Source of the DNA: Flammulina velutipes
Lineage: Eukaryota; Basidiomycota; Agaricomycetes; Agaricales; Physalacriaceae
DNA: 64,000 nucleotides
Assembly: GCA_011800155.1 (NCBI GenBank)
Contig: CM022368.1
Coordinates: forward strand, 2,046,001 to 2,110,000
Direction: 5' to 3'
Positions 44,580 to 58,078 of the stretch are shown here, one piece after another (positions within the stretch are counted from its first letter, which is position 1; every line of letters begins with the position of its first letter). The notes below the pieces were generated by a model. It ran no database searches. It was not told the origin of the DNA and saw only the letters and a list, made by a program, of their open reading frames with translations. The translations under genes were made by a program, and so were the position numbers.

Positions 44580-45068
44580 ATCCGAGCAGACAACAACCAC
44601 CGCTAGCGGTATGAACCTCTGGGGGAAGAAGAAGGTCAACTTCACTCGTTGAGAAGGAATAAGTAGGCCGAAGACCAGCAATTGATGCCGACCAAACCTT
44701 GACCAAACCCTTGCCCGAAACCGTCATCAATTCAATCCGAATATCACAGCATACGGTTCAAAGTTCAACGGTAAACTTGGGGTTTGAGCGCCTACCAACG
44801 GTACCAGGTGATGCACGTATTAAAAACGCATGCTGACTTTGAAACCTGCACCCCAAGAAGCATAGCTTAATAGATTGGTAGAGGTATAATTACTAGATAT
44901 ATAGGATGTGTACTCTACAGCTTTCATAATGCGGGAATGAGGGATAGCTTCGTTGTCTGATGGAAAAACTGCCTCATCAAAGACGTCTATAGTGACACTA
45001 AGAGCCATCTTGATGCACGCCACAGCATTCCATCGAATAGGGCTACCGAGCTCGTCGCCAGTGTCATG
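44580..45068. other. Intergenic region
   Basis: 489 bp between membrane protein B (its promoter) and the 3' end of the HEAT-repeat gene. Nothing recognisable. Confidence 0.5.
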
Positions 45069-48000
45069 TTATGATTGTTGGTGTGGATGGACCGAAGGAG
45101 GGGGCGGGCGAGAGAACACAGCAAACTCCGAAAAAGTTGGAGGATCGTACGCCGGTGAGGCGACGGAATCAGCGTTCTCGCGTTTCGGCCTCAAGATGGA
45201 GAGGTCAGGTACGTACAGCATGACTTCTCGAGAAGTCTCTCGCGAGAAAACTTTCACCAAGTCAACTAGCGGTGCTTTGATCTCGTAGTGCTTTGATACT
45301 TGGTCGGCTAGTGTTCAGCAATGAGCTCGCACGCACGTCAAACAACAGGCAATGATAGCTTACCGAACAATGTTGCAACGAGGCGAGCGACTCCAATTCT
45401 GACGCCAATGACAGAGTCTGTAGCCAGATCTCGCAAAGGTTTTGACAGTTCATCATCGAAGGGAACCAATGGCTGCATTGCCTGCCCTCGAGGCAAAAGT
45501 AAGGTTTGCTGGCATGAGATATATCTATAGAAGATCGATTCGTTAATGATAGCTAAGAAGCCAGAATGGTTTAACACACGTCATCCGCCTCCGGGAATTA
45601 TCTGAACGCGCAAAGGCTTGTAAATCCAACCGCAACTTCTCCAAATTATGTGGTTGAAACCGAATGACAGGCCATAACGTAGGCAGCTAACACAACACAA
45701 TTAGCTGATATCAATGTTAGAGAAGGGGAACATACACAATGTACCGCAGCTTCGCGGACGGCACTAACATTGTCTGCTAAGGCCTGTACGACCAGACCAC
45801 ATATGGAAGACATGAGTTTTGTCATTCCTTGTTGATCGATCTTCGACACGGACTCTATCATGGCCGTGGCAGCCACGACAATGCTTTCTCGTTCCTTCCA
45901 TCCAGTCCACTGCCCACTTTTCCACGCATCGAGCAGCTTGTCTAAGACGACCTGCTTTCCATGATAGCCAATAGCGTCGAAAAATGTCCCTAAGCAGTCA
46001 ACAGTCTTCATCCGTATTTCTGCATCCCGAGTGTCAACAGAGTCGCGCCACACGCCCATCAAGTCTCGCTCAGTTATCTGAGGGCCCAATATCTGCGCCA
46101 TATCACCAACCGAAGCAGCAAGCGTCCGACGAACCCCAAATGCCGGATTGTTTGCCAGCCTGAGATACGTCTCGCGAAGAGAGGAATCCCAGCGGTCCGG
46201 CCCCAATGTTTTCGTAACAGCCGGGTAATTGAAGGCTGTTATCAAAGGACGTGATGGGTCGGCATAGAAGAGCTTCAGATGATCTCCTTTGTCTCTGTCG
46301 AAAGGCTGTTGACCGTGCCGCCACCGCAAGTCGTCGCGTTGACCCATAAACATGACCAAAATTTCGTCAGGAAGCACCGGTTCAGCACTGGTAATTGACG
46401 GTTCTTCGGTGTGGAAAGTGTAGATAATCTCGCCCAAGGATTCGAGTACACCAGCGCGGACTTCAGGAGAATCATCTGTGGCTAGGGCATTGACGGATTG
46501 TAGGGCGAAGGCTTGCCGCTGTTTTAGCGGAAGGCGGGCCAATACACTAGGCAGAGAAAACAGGGAGGAATGGCGAACGTGAGGATGAGTGTCCGATATA
46601 AGATTTTCCAGTAAAGGCAGCTAGTTATTTTCCGTCAGGACGAAGGAAGAGGTTACGTTGTTCTGCGAAGGTACATACCAAAGACATGTGAACAACTTCA
46701 TCTGGCACCGACTTTGCTAGCGCGCCAATAGCAAAGCTTGTCTCGCGCCTAACCCATGGCACTGGGTCGACGGAAAAGCGCTCAATTTCGTGAACGAAGC
46801 TTATTTCAGATGATGGCTCCAAACAGCCTAAAATTAATCAGTAACTGCCTCGATTAATGGTCGGAGAGTGCGCAATACCTTTTGAAGCCGCCAATGCCAT
46901 CAGATTGACACTAGCCATCCGCTTCACAGCAACTTGCTCCTGCTCCTCTTGACTTGCCGAGAGGTCGACCGTTTCTTTCGTTTCTTCCGAATCATCGAGT
47001 GTAGATCCTTCAGCTGATGGCTCTAGACCCATTAGACCGTCGTATTCGTGTTGTGCGGAGGACACTGTCCGTGTCAATGCAGCGTATTGCGATACATGAG
47101 GGTCAGGAGTGATTTGGTTGAGTGGTGAACTCTTGGGGGATGTTCTGGAGGAAATGGGGAAGTATGAGGGAGATCCAGGTCTAGACGGACTATGGAAGTT
47201 GGACGCGGGCAAAGCGATACGAGAGGGAGGAGTTTCTCTGCCCCTCGTATTTGTGACAGCGATTGTCGCATCTGCCTCTGATATGGAAGACGAGGTCGAA
47301 CTTGTCGAACTTGGAGTGGAAGCGGGAGAACTCGTGGAGGAAGATGAAGAGGACTCGTTCAACACAGCAACGTAAGGTTCTACCGAAGACTGTCGGGTGG
47401 GTGACTTCGGAGGGAGTATTGGGAAATAGGGATTGATGTTCTCTGTTGGTTGTGGGTAAGATTCTAGGTGGCCGGCAGAATCCGAGTCATCCTCAGTACG
47501 AATGGACCCACCCCACGCATCGACTTCTTGAGATTCATCATCCTCGTTGACGTACTCACCGGACTCGTAAATAGCAGCTTCGGTGTCCGAAAGGCGATCC
47601 AATCCGGCAATGAGGCTAGCAAGAAGTTCGTGTTTGAACAAACTCCGCCTTGAGCTGTCGAAATACCCGAAGGAGAGTGTTTGATCGTCTGACTGCGAGC
47701 CGAAGGTCTCGCCATTGTTCTGCGTCATCGTATGTTGTGGCGTCGAGGAGTTTGAACCAGACCGGGTCTCTGCGTGATCAACTCCACGCAGTCGAGCTAA
47801 GAGGTCAACAACCACAGCTTTGGCAGCAGTCCCGACAACACTGCTCGGACTTAAAACAAGGCGACCCAGAATGACGGTAAATGCGTCCACAGAAATGGCA
47901 GGGGGAGTCATTGGAGGATCAGAAAAATCACCATCCTCTTCCGTTATTTGGCAGTTCTGTAGGTGAGTCAGTGCGTGAGTGAATTAATTAGAGAACATGG

Positions 48001-48838
48001 CGAACCGTCAAAAACCACCATATTACCGAAGAGAGACCTGATGTAAGCGCTTCCCTGACGCTTTCCTCTGTGGAAATGAAGTCAGCCTTGACGAGTCGTG
48101 GGTAACACACCGCTTACCTTGGTCTTTAGAAAGGATGTGAAGGAGGGGTAAAACATATTCGACGGCTTCCTGTGGCGTGAGCAGGTCGAGCAGGTTCGGT
48201 AGATCGCGGCAGATGAAAATCCGATGATAAGTTGCCTTGCTGATGGAATAGAGGTAGATTTTCTCCAAGGGATTTAAGCCCTCCATTCCTTCGTCATCCA
48301 ATGCCATTTCGATATCCGGAACGTCCGGAAATGTATCGTCTGTATCTGCCATGGGAGATTGAAGGGGTGGATCAGGCTCAATGCTGTTGGCTAGTGGATG
48401 GGGACTGGTGGCGGCGGGGGAATAGCGGGGCGACATGAGGGACATCGGCTGATACGGCTGGGCAGCGGGAAGTGACATTTGCAGACCGGAGCCGGAAACC
48501 GAGGGTTGGGAGACTTCGACCGAGGTGAGTTGAAAGAGGACGGTTTCTTCAGCCATGGGCGATGGAATAGGCGACGATGGAGCGGTATAGAATGTAAGGG
48601 CGGGAGAAATAAGCGGACTCGCAAAGGGGTCCTCCAGACGATGGGAAGGTGACGGAGTGATAGATATGGACGCAAAGTACGGGGACGGAATAGGAATATA
48701 GGTCGGATGGCGGGCCATGTTGGCTTTGGCGGTGTCTGTGCTGGTGTATGAAGCCTTGCCAGTCGTAGAAGAGTTTGTTGAATCGGTGGATGATGAATCG
48801 GAATAATGACTGTCAAGGATAGACACTGCCGACCCCAT
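45069..48838 (-). CDS. HEAT-repeat protein like PP4 regulatory subunit 1
   Basis: Roughly 1,100 residues. A Ser/Pro-rich N-terminus (LTSVEVSQPSVSGSG) leads to GLNPLEKIYLYSISKATYHR, which resembles the first helices of PPP4R1. HEAT-like repeats follow: FVHEIERFSVDPVPWVRRET, DTHPHVRHSSLFSLPSVL, DDSPEVRAGVLESLGEII, NPAFGVRRTLAASVGDMAQ, ADNVSAVREAAVHC and DSVIGVRIGVARLVATLF. A long disordered Ser/Thr loop (RGVDHAETRSGSN onward) splits the repeats. The C-terminus ends PPPPSVHPHQQS. Such proteins scaffold PP4/PP2A-type phosphatases. I took the ATG at 48836-48838 (MGSAVSILDS); the frame stays open to 49003, where the sequence looks like 5' UTR. Several introns. Confidence 0.75.
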
Positions 48839-49387
48839 TATTAACCGACGGAGCGACGACGACGAGAGAGAAAAAGGGACGCACTGGTGTATCACTCGGA
48901 GCAGACAAATGACTTTTGTATCCCCAAGTCCGGGATACGCAGCATGCACGAGTAAGTAATCAAACGGCACCAGTTCTGCGTGCTCAATGGCGTGGAGGCA
49001 CATTCAAGTTTAGATAGGCAGTAAGCGCAAAGGCCCTCGAGTGCGCGGCCTCGTTCCAACTGGAGCCAAGTGGAGCCGTTCGATGTCGTCGTTGGTAAAG
49101 AGCGTTGGTGCCCGTCTCGAGTAGCGCGCTGAAGGCGTCGTTGTCGTCGTCTGGAACAGCGAGCTCGCCCTCGGGAGTCCGTATATCAAACCAGGTAACA
49201 GAGAAACAAGCAGCGAAGGACCAAAATCCGCAAAACAGACCTCATGACTATGACGTCGTATACCAGGAACCACACCCGTCACACTCCCGTTCCGTCACGC
49301 AACTTGCCGTCCGCTCTTCCACAATCTCCGAATTTAGAGTAGGCTTCGTACTCAGTTACATTCTTCTTTCTGCTACACGACACGTTC
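48839..49387. other. Intergenic region with an unassigned minus-strand open frame
   Basis: 549 bp between two minus-strand genes. An open frame of 85 codons on the minus strand (48984-49241) reads FDIRTPEGELAVPDDDNDAF and then ALYQRRHRTAPLGSSWNEA. It has no Met and no clear splice partner. Other frames are also open here because of base composition, so I do not call a gene. Confidence 0.4.
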
Positions 49388-51030
49388 TCATAGTGTACCC
49401 CGCACTGCCTTATCCAGACTCTCCGCAAAGTACCTCACATTCTGTGTGTTCAGTCCAGCCATCGATATCCTTCCATTCAGTGTCAAATACACATGTGCCT
49501 TCTCCGTCAGTGCCTTGCTTTGTTCAGAATTCACTCCGGTAAAGCTAGGGTTTTTGTCAGCATTTGTCTATTCGCGATGACAACCACCATTACCTGAACA
49601 TCCCAATCTGGTTCACAATGTGATCCCAGTTGCCAGGCGTCTTGAGCTCCGTCGTAAGCAGCTCGAAGAGCTGCTTGCGCATTTCGATGATACGCCCAGA
49701 CATCGTCACAACATCTCGCTTCCATTCCTCAAACATGGTGGGGTCGTTGAGGATCATTGAAACCTGACGGGCGTTCAGCGAACAGCGGGAAATTAAAATA
49801 AACGCCACTCACGATGCGTGCGCCGTACGTCGGCGGGTTGCTGATCTCACTGCGCTGCAACACCGAGAGCTGACTTTTGACACGGTCGGCAGTCTCTTTG
49901 TTAGGCGAAACGACATGGAGAGCACCAACTCGCTCTCCATACAGTCCGGCGTTCTTAGCGAAGCTCTAAAGCGCCACAACCATGAATGAGAGAAGGCTCC
50001 ACTGGACCGCATGCAAACTTACCTGGCAAACGAGCAGCGAAACACCCCGCTTGACGAATTCCCGAACGGCCCAGGCGTCACCGTCAAGGTCACCGCTAGC
50101 AAAGCCCTGGTACGCACAGTCAAAGAAGGCGTAGTGGCCCTTTTCGAGCATGACATCTGCAATTTTGCTCCATTGCTCCTTCGTGGGGTCTACTCCCGTG
50201 GGATTGTGGGCACATGCATGTAGGAGGAAAATGGAACGCGGGACAGCAGAGTTCAGCGAGCCGATGAGCCCGTCAAAGTCCAAACCAATGGTCTTGGGAT
50301 CATAATACGGATACGTCAAAGGTTCGACGCCAACGTTCTTGAAGATGGCAAAGTGATTTACTACGGCGACGGTCAGTATAAAACAAACAAACTTTGGGCA
50401 CGAGACTCTCACCCCAAGTGGGATCGCTGAGGTAGACCTGCTTCGGCCCATTCCATGTATAGAAGTTGGAGGCGAAGAGGGCACCCAAGTGGTTAGCCCC
50501 TGTGCCAGAGATAGTTTGTACGCTGGTAACGCGTCCCTCGGCGATAGCAGGAGAGTCGGCGCCAAGGATGAGCTTCGCAGCGGGAGCGGTGAACTCGGGA
50601 AGGCCAGTGATAGGGAGGTATTCGTGGTCGATGTCAGGAGTTGATAGCAGGATTTTCTCAGCCTACAGGGCATCAGGATTGTGGGATGTATGTGATACGA
50701 GTTATATCGCACCTTCCTGACAACGGGAAGGACCCAAGGCTTGTTGTCGTTGTCGCGGTACGCACCGACACCAAGATTGATTTTCCTCTCAGAGGGATCG
50801 GCCTTGTACGCGGCGGTTAGCTTGAAGATGCTATAGGATGTCGTTTAGTATCAATACAAATTGTGTGGGGTAATACACGGACCTGTCCGGGGGAGCCAAA
50901 GGAACGCTTTGCCACAATTCTACCCCGCATGTTAGATCATCGATGACTCGATTGCACATGCGTACACACCAGCAGACATGTTGGATGGTTGGATAATGTG
51001 GTTTAAAATCTGCTTGACTCTGGACGCCAT
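49388..51030 (-). CDS. Aspartate aminotransferase (class I PLP)
   Basis: Interconverts aspartate plus 2-oxoglutarate with oxaloacetate plus glutamate. The family pattern is clear: ELWQSVPLAPPDSIFKLTAA, KINLGVGAYRDNDNKPWVLP, SVQTISGTGANHLGALFAS, ACAHNPTGVDPTKEQWSKIA, FFDCAYQGFASGDLDGDAWA, the PLP-lysine region SFAKNAGLYGERVGAL, and NGRISMAGLNTQN near the end. The first exon encodes MASRVKQILNHIIQPSN before a second in-frame Met (MSAELWQS), which is where cytosolic enzymes usually start. The extension is basic and amphipathic, so dual targeting is possible. Introns of about 50 nt throughout. TGA at 49388-49390. About 430 residues. Confidence 0.93.
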
Positions 51031-51608
51031 TGTAGTCGGTGAAGAACTGGGAAGACCGTTGCACTCACTTTACTTGAGGATGCCGAATTGTCGCTGCATG
51101 TGATATGAGAGGACTGCCATTGGCCGGATTATCAGCGGCTGAAGGAGCTGCGATACTCACCGCTCGTCGAATCAAGATAATCTAAGAGATCTGAACGTTG
51201 GAAAGGAGCTCAGATGGTCTAGAAAGAGGCCGATTCTGCAGTTATACACCCTAAATACAACATTATGTAAGCATTGCGGAGGACCGCAACATAGAGCCGG
51301 AATTGCTATCGGACCGTGCTATACAACCCGCTCAATCGCCGCGCTTGGTCACTCAGAGACGAGAAGGAATGTCCTAGTTACATTACTGAAATATTTCTAT
51401 ACAGATGAGACAGCAAAACAAATGGTAGAACGACATGTAATCGCGATTAATGTGTATGTTATAGTCCTTGTGGTATGGGGAATGGAAGGCTGGGAGATAG
51501 GTCATGGAAGGGGAACGTGCAGATGCCGCTAGAAAATAGAATAATAATGTGGCCGCAGGATATGTCGTGTGAGGAAAGAGGCCGGTAGCAACGAGGCAGT
51601 GGCGCAGC
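51031..51608. other. Intergenic region
   Basis: 578 bp: promoter of aspartate aminotransferase and 3' flank of the AN1 gene. No recognisable feature. Confidence 0.5.
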
Positions 51609-51910
51609 TTAGGCAGTGGCCATCTTGGAGGCGACCGTTCGTTCCCGCTCGAGCCTCTCCTTATTCTTCTTGAACGCTTCTTGCCGACAATCCTCCAAGT
51701 TATTGCAGCTGTGATGTTCAGGCAACCGATGCTACACGGGGAAGAGACGAGTCAGTAAATCACACGTCCCTGCTTGGAGGTATTATATAGACCCACCGTA
51801 GAGCAGAATTGAGAGTGACAGTGCGGGCATTGTCCAACTAGACGCAAGGCAGCAGAGTTGCACTGGGACTCGGTACCAATCTGGAACTGGCAGCGTTTCT
51901 TGGCGGGCAT
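51609..51910 (-). CDS. Small AN1-type zinc finger protein
   Basis: A 78-residue protein in two exons: MPAKKRCQFQIGTESQCNSA, LRLVGQCPHCHSQFCST, then (after a GTGGGT-TGTAG intron) HRLPEHHSCNNLEDCRQEAF and a basic helix KKNKERLERERTVASKMATA. The C-x2-C-x4-C-x2-H-x5-H-x-C core is that of AN1 fingers. The first ligand pair is spaced C-x9-C rather than C-x2-C. AN1 proteins are linked to ubiquitin, Cdc48 and stress responses; nothing in the sequence fixes the partner here. A CACGTG box lies upstream at 52112-52117. Confidence 0.88.
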
Positions 51911-52530
51911 TGTCTGAAAGTAGCTCGTGTGAGGTGTACAAGGACTAGTGGCGACGTTAATATGTTGAGCGGGATGATAGAAGATAATGAACGACGTACA
52001 AAAGGTGAAGAGCGAGGCGTAGAGGAAATGGAGTGGACGATGGTTGATGGGTAAGATGAAGGTGCGGCGACCTGTGCTTATGAGTACGCGTAAGCTATGG
52101 TCATTTCGAGCCACGTGGACTAGATGTGTCAGCCGGGCTGGTTGCGGGCTGGGCCAAAAGCAACTGTATGCAACGCCACCTATGTCGACATCAGGTCGTC
52201 AGCCCCGTAGTATGTGGTACTAGTCAGACAGATAGACCTCTATGTGATAATGACATGGGATACCGACTGACACCGAAAACGAAAACATCTCACACATCTG
52301 CACCAGAGGGACAAAGGGAAAGTGTAGAGGGTATATAGTTGTCCACAATCCGATGATAACATTACCAGTGAGAGGAAACTAATGTAAACGAGCCTGTCAG
52401 AAATACGGCTGTGCGGAGAACAAGTTGGAGAAAAGCGAGCGAGCGTAGCTAATAATATGATAAGTAGTCCATGCCGGGCACTGGTATAGAGCAGGAGAAG
52501 CAACCAAGACGCTCCTTGAAGTAGAGCCTA
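51911..52530. other. Intergenic region with a CACGTG box
   Basis: 620 bp: promoter of the AN1 gene (CCACGTGG at 52111-52118) and 3' flank of the syntaxin gene. No gene could be assembled. Confidence 0.45.
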
Positions 52531-53957
52531 CTAGGCTGGCTTGGCAGGGCTGTTGCTATCGATCTGTCTTTTCACCAAGACGCCAACAACAACACCAACA
52601 ATGATCAGCACAATGAGGATGATCACGAAACAAATCCATCGCTTTTTTCGTGCGGCGCGCGCTGAGACTACTGCTTTCTCGGTGTATCCAAGTCTAAAAT
52701 GTCATTAGTCACAGGCAATTGACATCCCATAGAGATAGTCGTACCCAGCTTCAGTATCCCTTTCGACCGTCGCAGCTTGGGTTTCAATGGCGACGATGGT
52801 CTCATCTTGTTGCTCTACAAGGACACTCATCTATACAGATGTCAGTGCGACATTCGGCTATTATTCGGCCTACGTACGTCGTTGAACAATTGAGCGAGTT
52901 CGCCGAGAGTCTTCTCAATGCGTTTGATGTCTTCATGACGCTCTTGCACTTCTCGGTATGCAGCGCGAGACTCTCCATATCGGTTGGAACTCAGGAGCTA
53001 AAATTGCTGATCAGCAACGAGCGGCAAGTCAACATGATAAGAGACTTACGGCCTGACTGAATATTTGACCACCGTTCTCGTCGTTCACGACCGCCCGAAC
53101 CTCCTCTGGGGAAGCATCCGGTTTTACTGAGTACATGTTGAGGGCCATGTCAAATTAATATTGAACTGTTGTAACGCACCAATCTTGAACTGGCGCTCCA
53201 TGCGCTGCTTGTACTTCGTCCGGTATTGCTGCTCCACAGTTTGATAGCTTTGAATAGCTTCCACGAATTTGGACTTGATAAGCGCAGTCTGTGGGCGGGA
53301 TGAGAAGATATCCAACGTTGATTAATATAAACGCGCCTGTTGCTTGCGAATCTGCCCGTCACGTCCAGCTCCGCCTTGTCTTTCTAGTGCTTTAACGCGC
53401 CTTTTCAACGTAGCGCTTAGAGCGCTTGTGTCTTCAACGAGTTCGTCTAGGTGAGCGGCATTTCTCTGCGCAGCGGCATCATCCATGTTGTTCAGTGATC
53501 GTTGATGCAAGTCTCCGATACGCGCGACGTTGTCATTGAACGTTCGTAGACTTTCTTGAAGTGACGATATCTAAATCTCGCCATGAGGAGACAATGCGCA
53601 GGAGGACATTGAGACATACCTCAGTGTAGAATGCTGACATACTGTCGCCACCAGTCGCGGTTAACTGTGTGGTGCTAACGTCGGACATTTCGTAGGCCTT
53701 GTCGTCTTGTTGGGCATAAGGGTTGTTTTGACGCTGGTAGCCTCCCCCGCCACCACCTCCTCCTCCGTATGAGGGTTGGGTGGGATACGAGTCACTAGAA
53801 ATGTCGTGAGCGAGTACACACGTTAAAATTTTGCTGAGACATACTTGTTGTAAGTGTTCCCCTGTTGTTGGGCCTGCGTAAAACTGCTTTAATACGTCGT
53901 TGTTGAAGGAAACTCGTATTTACGCACCCTCATCGCTGCGAGACGGTCTCTAGCCAT
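52531..53957 (-). CDS. SSO1: Plasma-membrane syntaxin (t-SNARE)
   Basis: Qa-SNARE for exocytosis. A Gly/Gln-rich N-terminus (SYGGGGGGGGGYQRQNN) precedes the three-helix Habc domain (FYTEISSLQESLRTFNDNV, AAHLDELVEDTSALSATLK, FVEAIQSYQTVEQQYRTKYK, which carries the YR-K-Y...R linker of syntaxins). The SNARE motif is RHEDIKRIEKTLGELAQLF with the zero-layer Gln near LVEQQDETIVAIET. The single C-terminal anchor is WICFVIILIVLIIVGVVVGV, followed by a short luminal tail VKRQIDSNSPAKPA. Several introns. About 340 residues. Start at 53955-53957 (MARDRLAAMRAQQ). Confidence 0.94.
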
Positions 53958-54298
53958 TGTAGTCGTTTATTGGAAGTGAATGGTACGAGCGAGATTGTTG
54001 TCTTAGAATTCAAAGGGGAGATGTAGGAGCCTAGAGAAGGAGGAAAGGGAAGTCGTTGGAGGCGAAGCTACTTGCTTGCGTTCCAGGCCAGCGGCAATAG
54101 TTTTATGGCACAGAGAGAGTCGTCTGCTGGTGACACCGTCGGCGTGATGGTGATCCAGTCTACAGGCTGGAACTTAAACAACCACAAACTCCTCCCGGCA
54201 AATGCCAGCACTGCATTCACAAGTTCAACGTCTGCGCATTGCTGTTCAAAACAGCGGGTACATGGTTGTGCTCTACTGTTATAGGCTTTACGAGATCA
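53958..54298. other. Intergenic region
   Basis: 341 bp: promoter of the syntaxin gene and 3' flank of argininosuccinate lyase. Nothing recognisable. Confidence 0.5.
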
Positions 54299-56031
<1,733 letters not shown>

Positions 56032-57132
56032 TTTGGTAGATGAATATTGTAGATGGAAGAGTAGTAGTTGGACGTTGGTATGGTTGAAGAACGTTGATGA
56101 TCATCGATAAATGACTCGGGCGAGAAACGGCCCGACAAATCCGATCGGCCGATCCTTTCTTGTGTTCGTTGAACGTCAGTTTTAACCAGGGGGCAGGCGT
56201 CGGAGAAGGCCGTGAAATTGGGTGGTGCAGCTAGGTCGTGGGAATTTATCATCGGCAGGTCGGCATTTGAGCGTGGCGCTTAAGCTGAACATTCTCTCTC
56301 TTCGTACCTCAACGCAATGGCAAAGAAATTTCGACTAAAATTGATACAATTACGCATTGAAATTGTATTCTTGAGTCAACATAAGCAATCCACTTGATCT
56401 CTTGTTCACTCCCACATTTAATTCGAAGGCTTTATCCTCTTTTAAACGCGCCATAGCAGAATTGAGCTACCCGGACGGCGAATTATTGACTCTTCTGTCC
56501 CATGTACATCGTAAGTAACGAAAAAGCTTGCCTCTTACTTCGCTGTTGCCGGCCTGCCGATGATAAATTCCCACGACCTAGCTGCACCACCCAATTTCAC
56601 GGAATTTGCCGCTGCCTGCCCCCTGGTTTTAACATGTTCACAGATCGTTCTTTCGACTTGATTTGTGGTATCCGACATGCAGCACAATCAGAACAAATAA
56701 TCAGGAAGGGACGAGTGGCGTTAACGATGTACACCAATGTACCAAACAATGATCATTCAGAAGTCTTATTGTTCTTAGGACAATGCACTCGGCGAACTTT
56801 GGCTTCGACTGCTCCTTGCTCTTGACCTCCACGAAGATATGGCTGGCCCACCTTCATCTATGCCCTCTAAAGCTGCTGTAACGACTGTAATGCCATATTC
56901 TCCTGTATTTCTAAAGATTCGGTCCATCGCTTTTGGTGAGTCTTGTAATTGCCACCCTGAACACACTAGAGACGCGTTCTCCAGGCCTCATTTCTTTCAT
57001 AAGTCTGCTATGTATCGTTATACTCTGCATAAAAATGTATCTGGAATGGGATATCTCTGTTACATCTGAACGTGGGTTGTTTTTGGGTCGATGATATCTC
57101 TTTATACATCTAAACGTTATATAGGCTCCTTG
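56032..57132. other. Intergenic region carrying a second foldback element
   Basis: 1.1 kb between divergent genes. Besides the inverted-repeat element at 56171-56639 nothing coding is supported. A missing 5' exon of the plus-strand membrane protein could lie near the right end. Confidence 0.5.
56171..56639. repeat. Foldback (MITE-like) element with about 95-bp inverted arms
   Basis: The left arm 56171-56265 is repeated inverted at 56547-56639. The innermost part, GCCGATGATAAATTCCCACG and the AGCTGCACCACCCAATTTCA region, is nearly identical (one mismatch in about 55 bp). The outer third has diverged, with gaps. The core between arms (281 bp) has no gene. The arm sequence is unrelated to the 5728-6194 element, yet total length is nearly the same (469 against 467 bp). 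No clear target-site duplication was found. Confidence 0.7.
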
Positions 57133-57912
57133 ATGTCTGTAATGCTTGTTATCTATGCGTTGACCGATATACTCCTTCCTATTCTGTAAGAGCTTCGTCT
57201 TACTTTCTAACCTCCATCCCTAAGACTTCATCTTCGCAGAATCATTCTGGCATTCCGACCATGGCTTGACGCCGCGCGTCTTCTGTTACTGCTTATGATG
57301 CACATTGGTGCGTCCTATCTCCCAGCTTCGATGTCCGGATAGCTCAAGAGAGTTATTACAGGTCCAGGCGTGTTGTTCACCTTTTGGTTCGCCAGCTATC
57401 AAACGACATGTCCCAGCAAACGATGCGAACTCTTCAACATTTTCATCCTCGTTATGAGCTGGGTTGTGTCCACCCTGCGTGAGTCCGAGTCCACATATGT
57501 ATTATTCTGTCTATTCTAAATGATCTGTGCAGTGGTTGTTTATGGCGTTGGACTCGCTGTCATGCTCTATCGTCGTTCTAGGTTGCTCAAAACAGCTGCG
57601 GCGGACGAAGAATCGGTCACAGTCGTTGACGACTCGTCGTTCCTTCCAATAATGACTCCCCCGCCCAAATCACCTTTACGACCCGTCTACAGCGACAGAA
57701 GATTCACGACCCAAACCTATGGGTCATATCAGAGCTGGCCGCCACAACGGACGTCTTACTTTCCTGCAATGCCTACTCAAGAGAAGAGAATGACGGTGCC
57801 ATTACCATCACCTGCCGCGCTGCCCAGTGCTTCGCCACACATGTCCTGGGAAACGATTTACAGTGAGAAGAGATTGACTCCTTCGAGTGTGCGGTACGGA
57901 TATGCTGTATGA
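57133..57912 (+). CDS. Four-pass membrane protein C (MARVEL-like)
   Basis: Joined exons give MSVMLVIYALTDILLPILII, then FRPWLDAARLLLLLMMHIGP and VLFTFWFASYQTTCPS. A loop with KRCELFN leads to IFILVMSWVVSTLLVVYGVG and AVMLYRRSRL. A soluble Pro/Ser/Tyr-rich tail follows (MTPPPKSPLRPVYSDRRFT, ending SSVRYGYAV). The fold resembles basidiomycete MARVEL-type proteins and the two on the minus strand at 41.5-44.6 kb in plan, though not clearly in sequence. The start is uncertain; an upstream exon is possible. No function is known. Confidence 0.6.
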
Positions 57913-58078
57913 TTAGCAATCGACGTGTGTATCGTTTATTCAGCCACCTGCAGTGTATAATACAGATGCGCCCTCGACGCGCCTTTTGAAGTCGGATTTT
58001 CTCAGGGTTCGATCGCTTCGTCATCACGATGACTACGCGCACAGGATCTATTTAAGCAGTTTGCGTTGGGACCAGTCC

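Noticed and set aside
45321..45530. Plus-strand frame of 69 codons
   Set aside because: Antisense of the HEAT-repeat gene exons.
49105..49542. Plus-strand frame of 145 codons
   Set aside because: Runs antisense through the 3' end of aspartate aminotransferase and has no recognisable domain.
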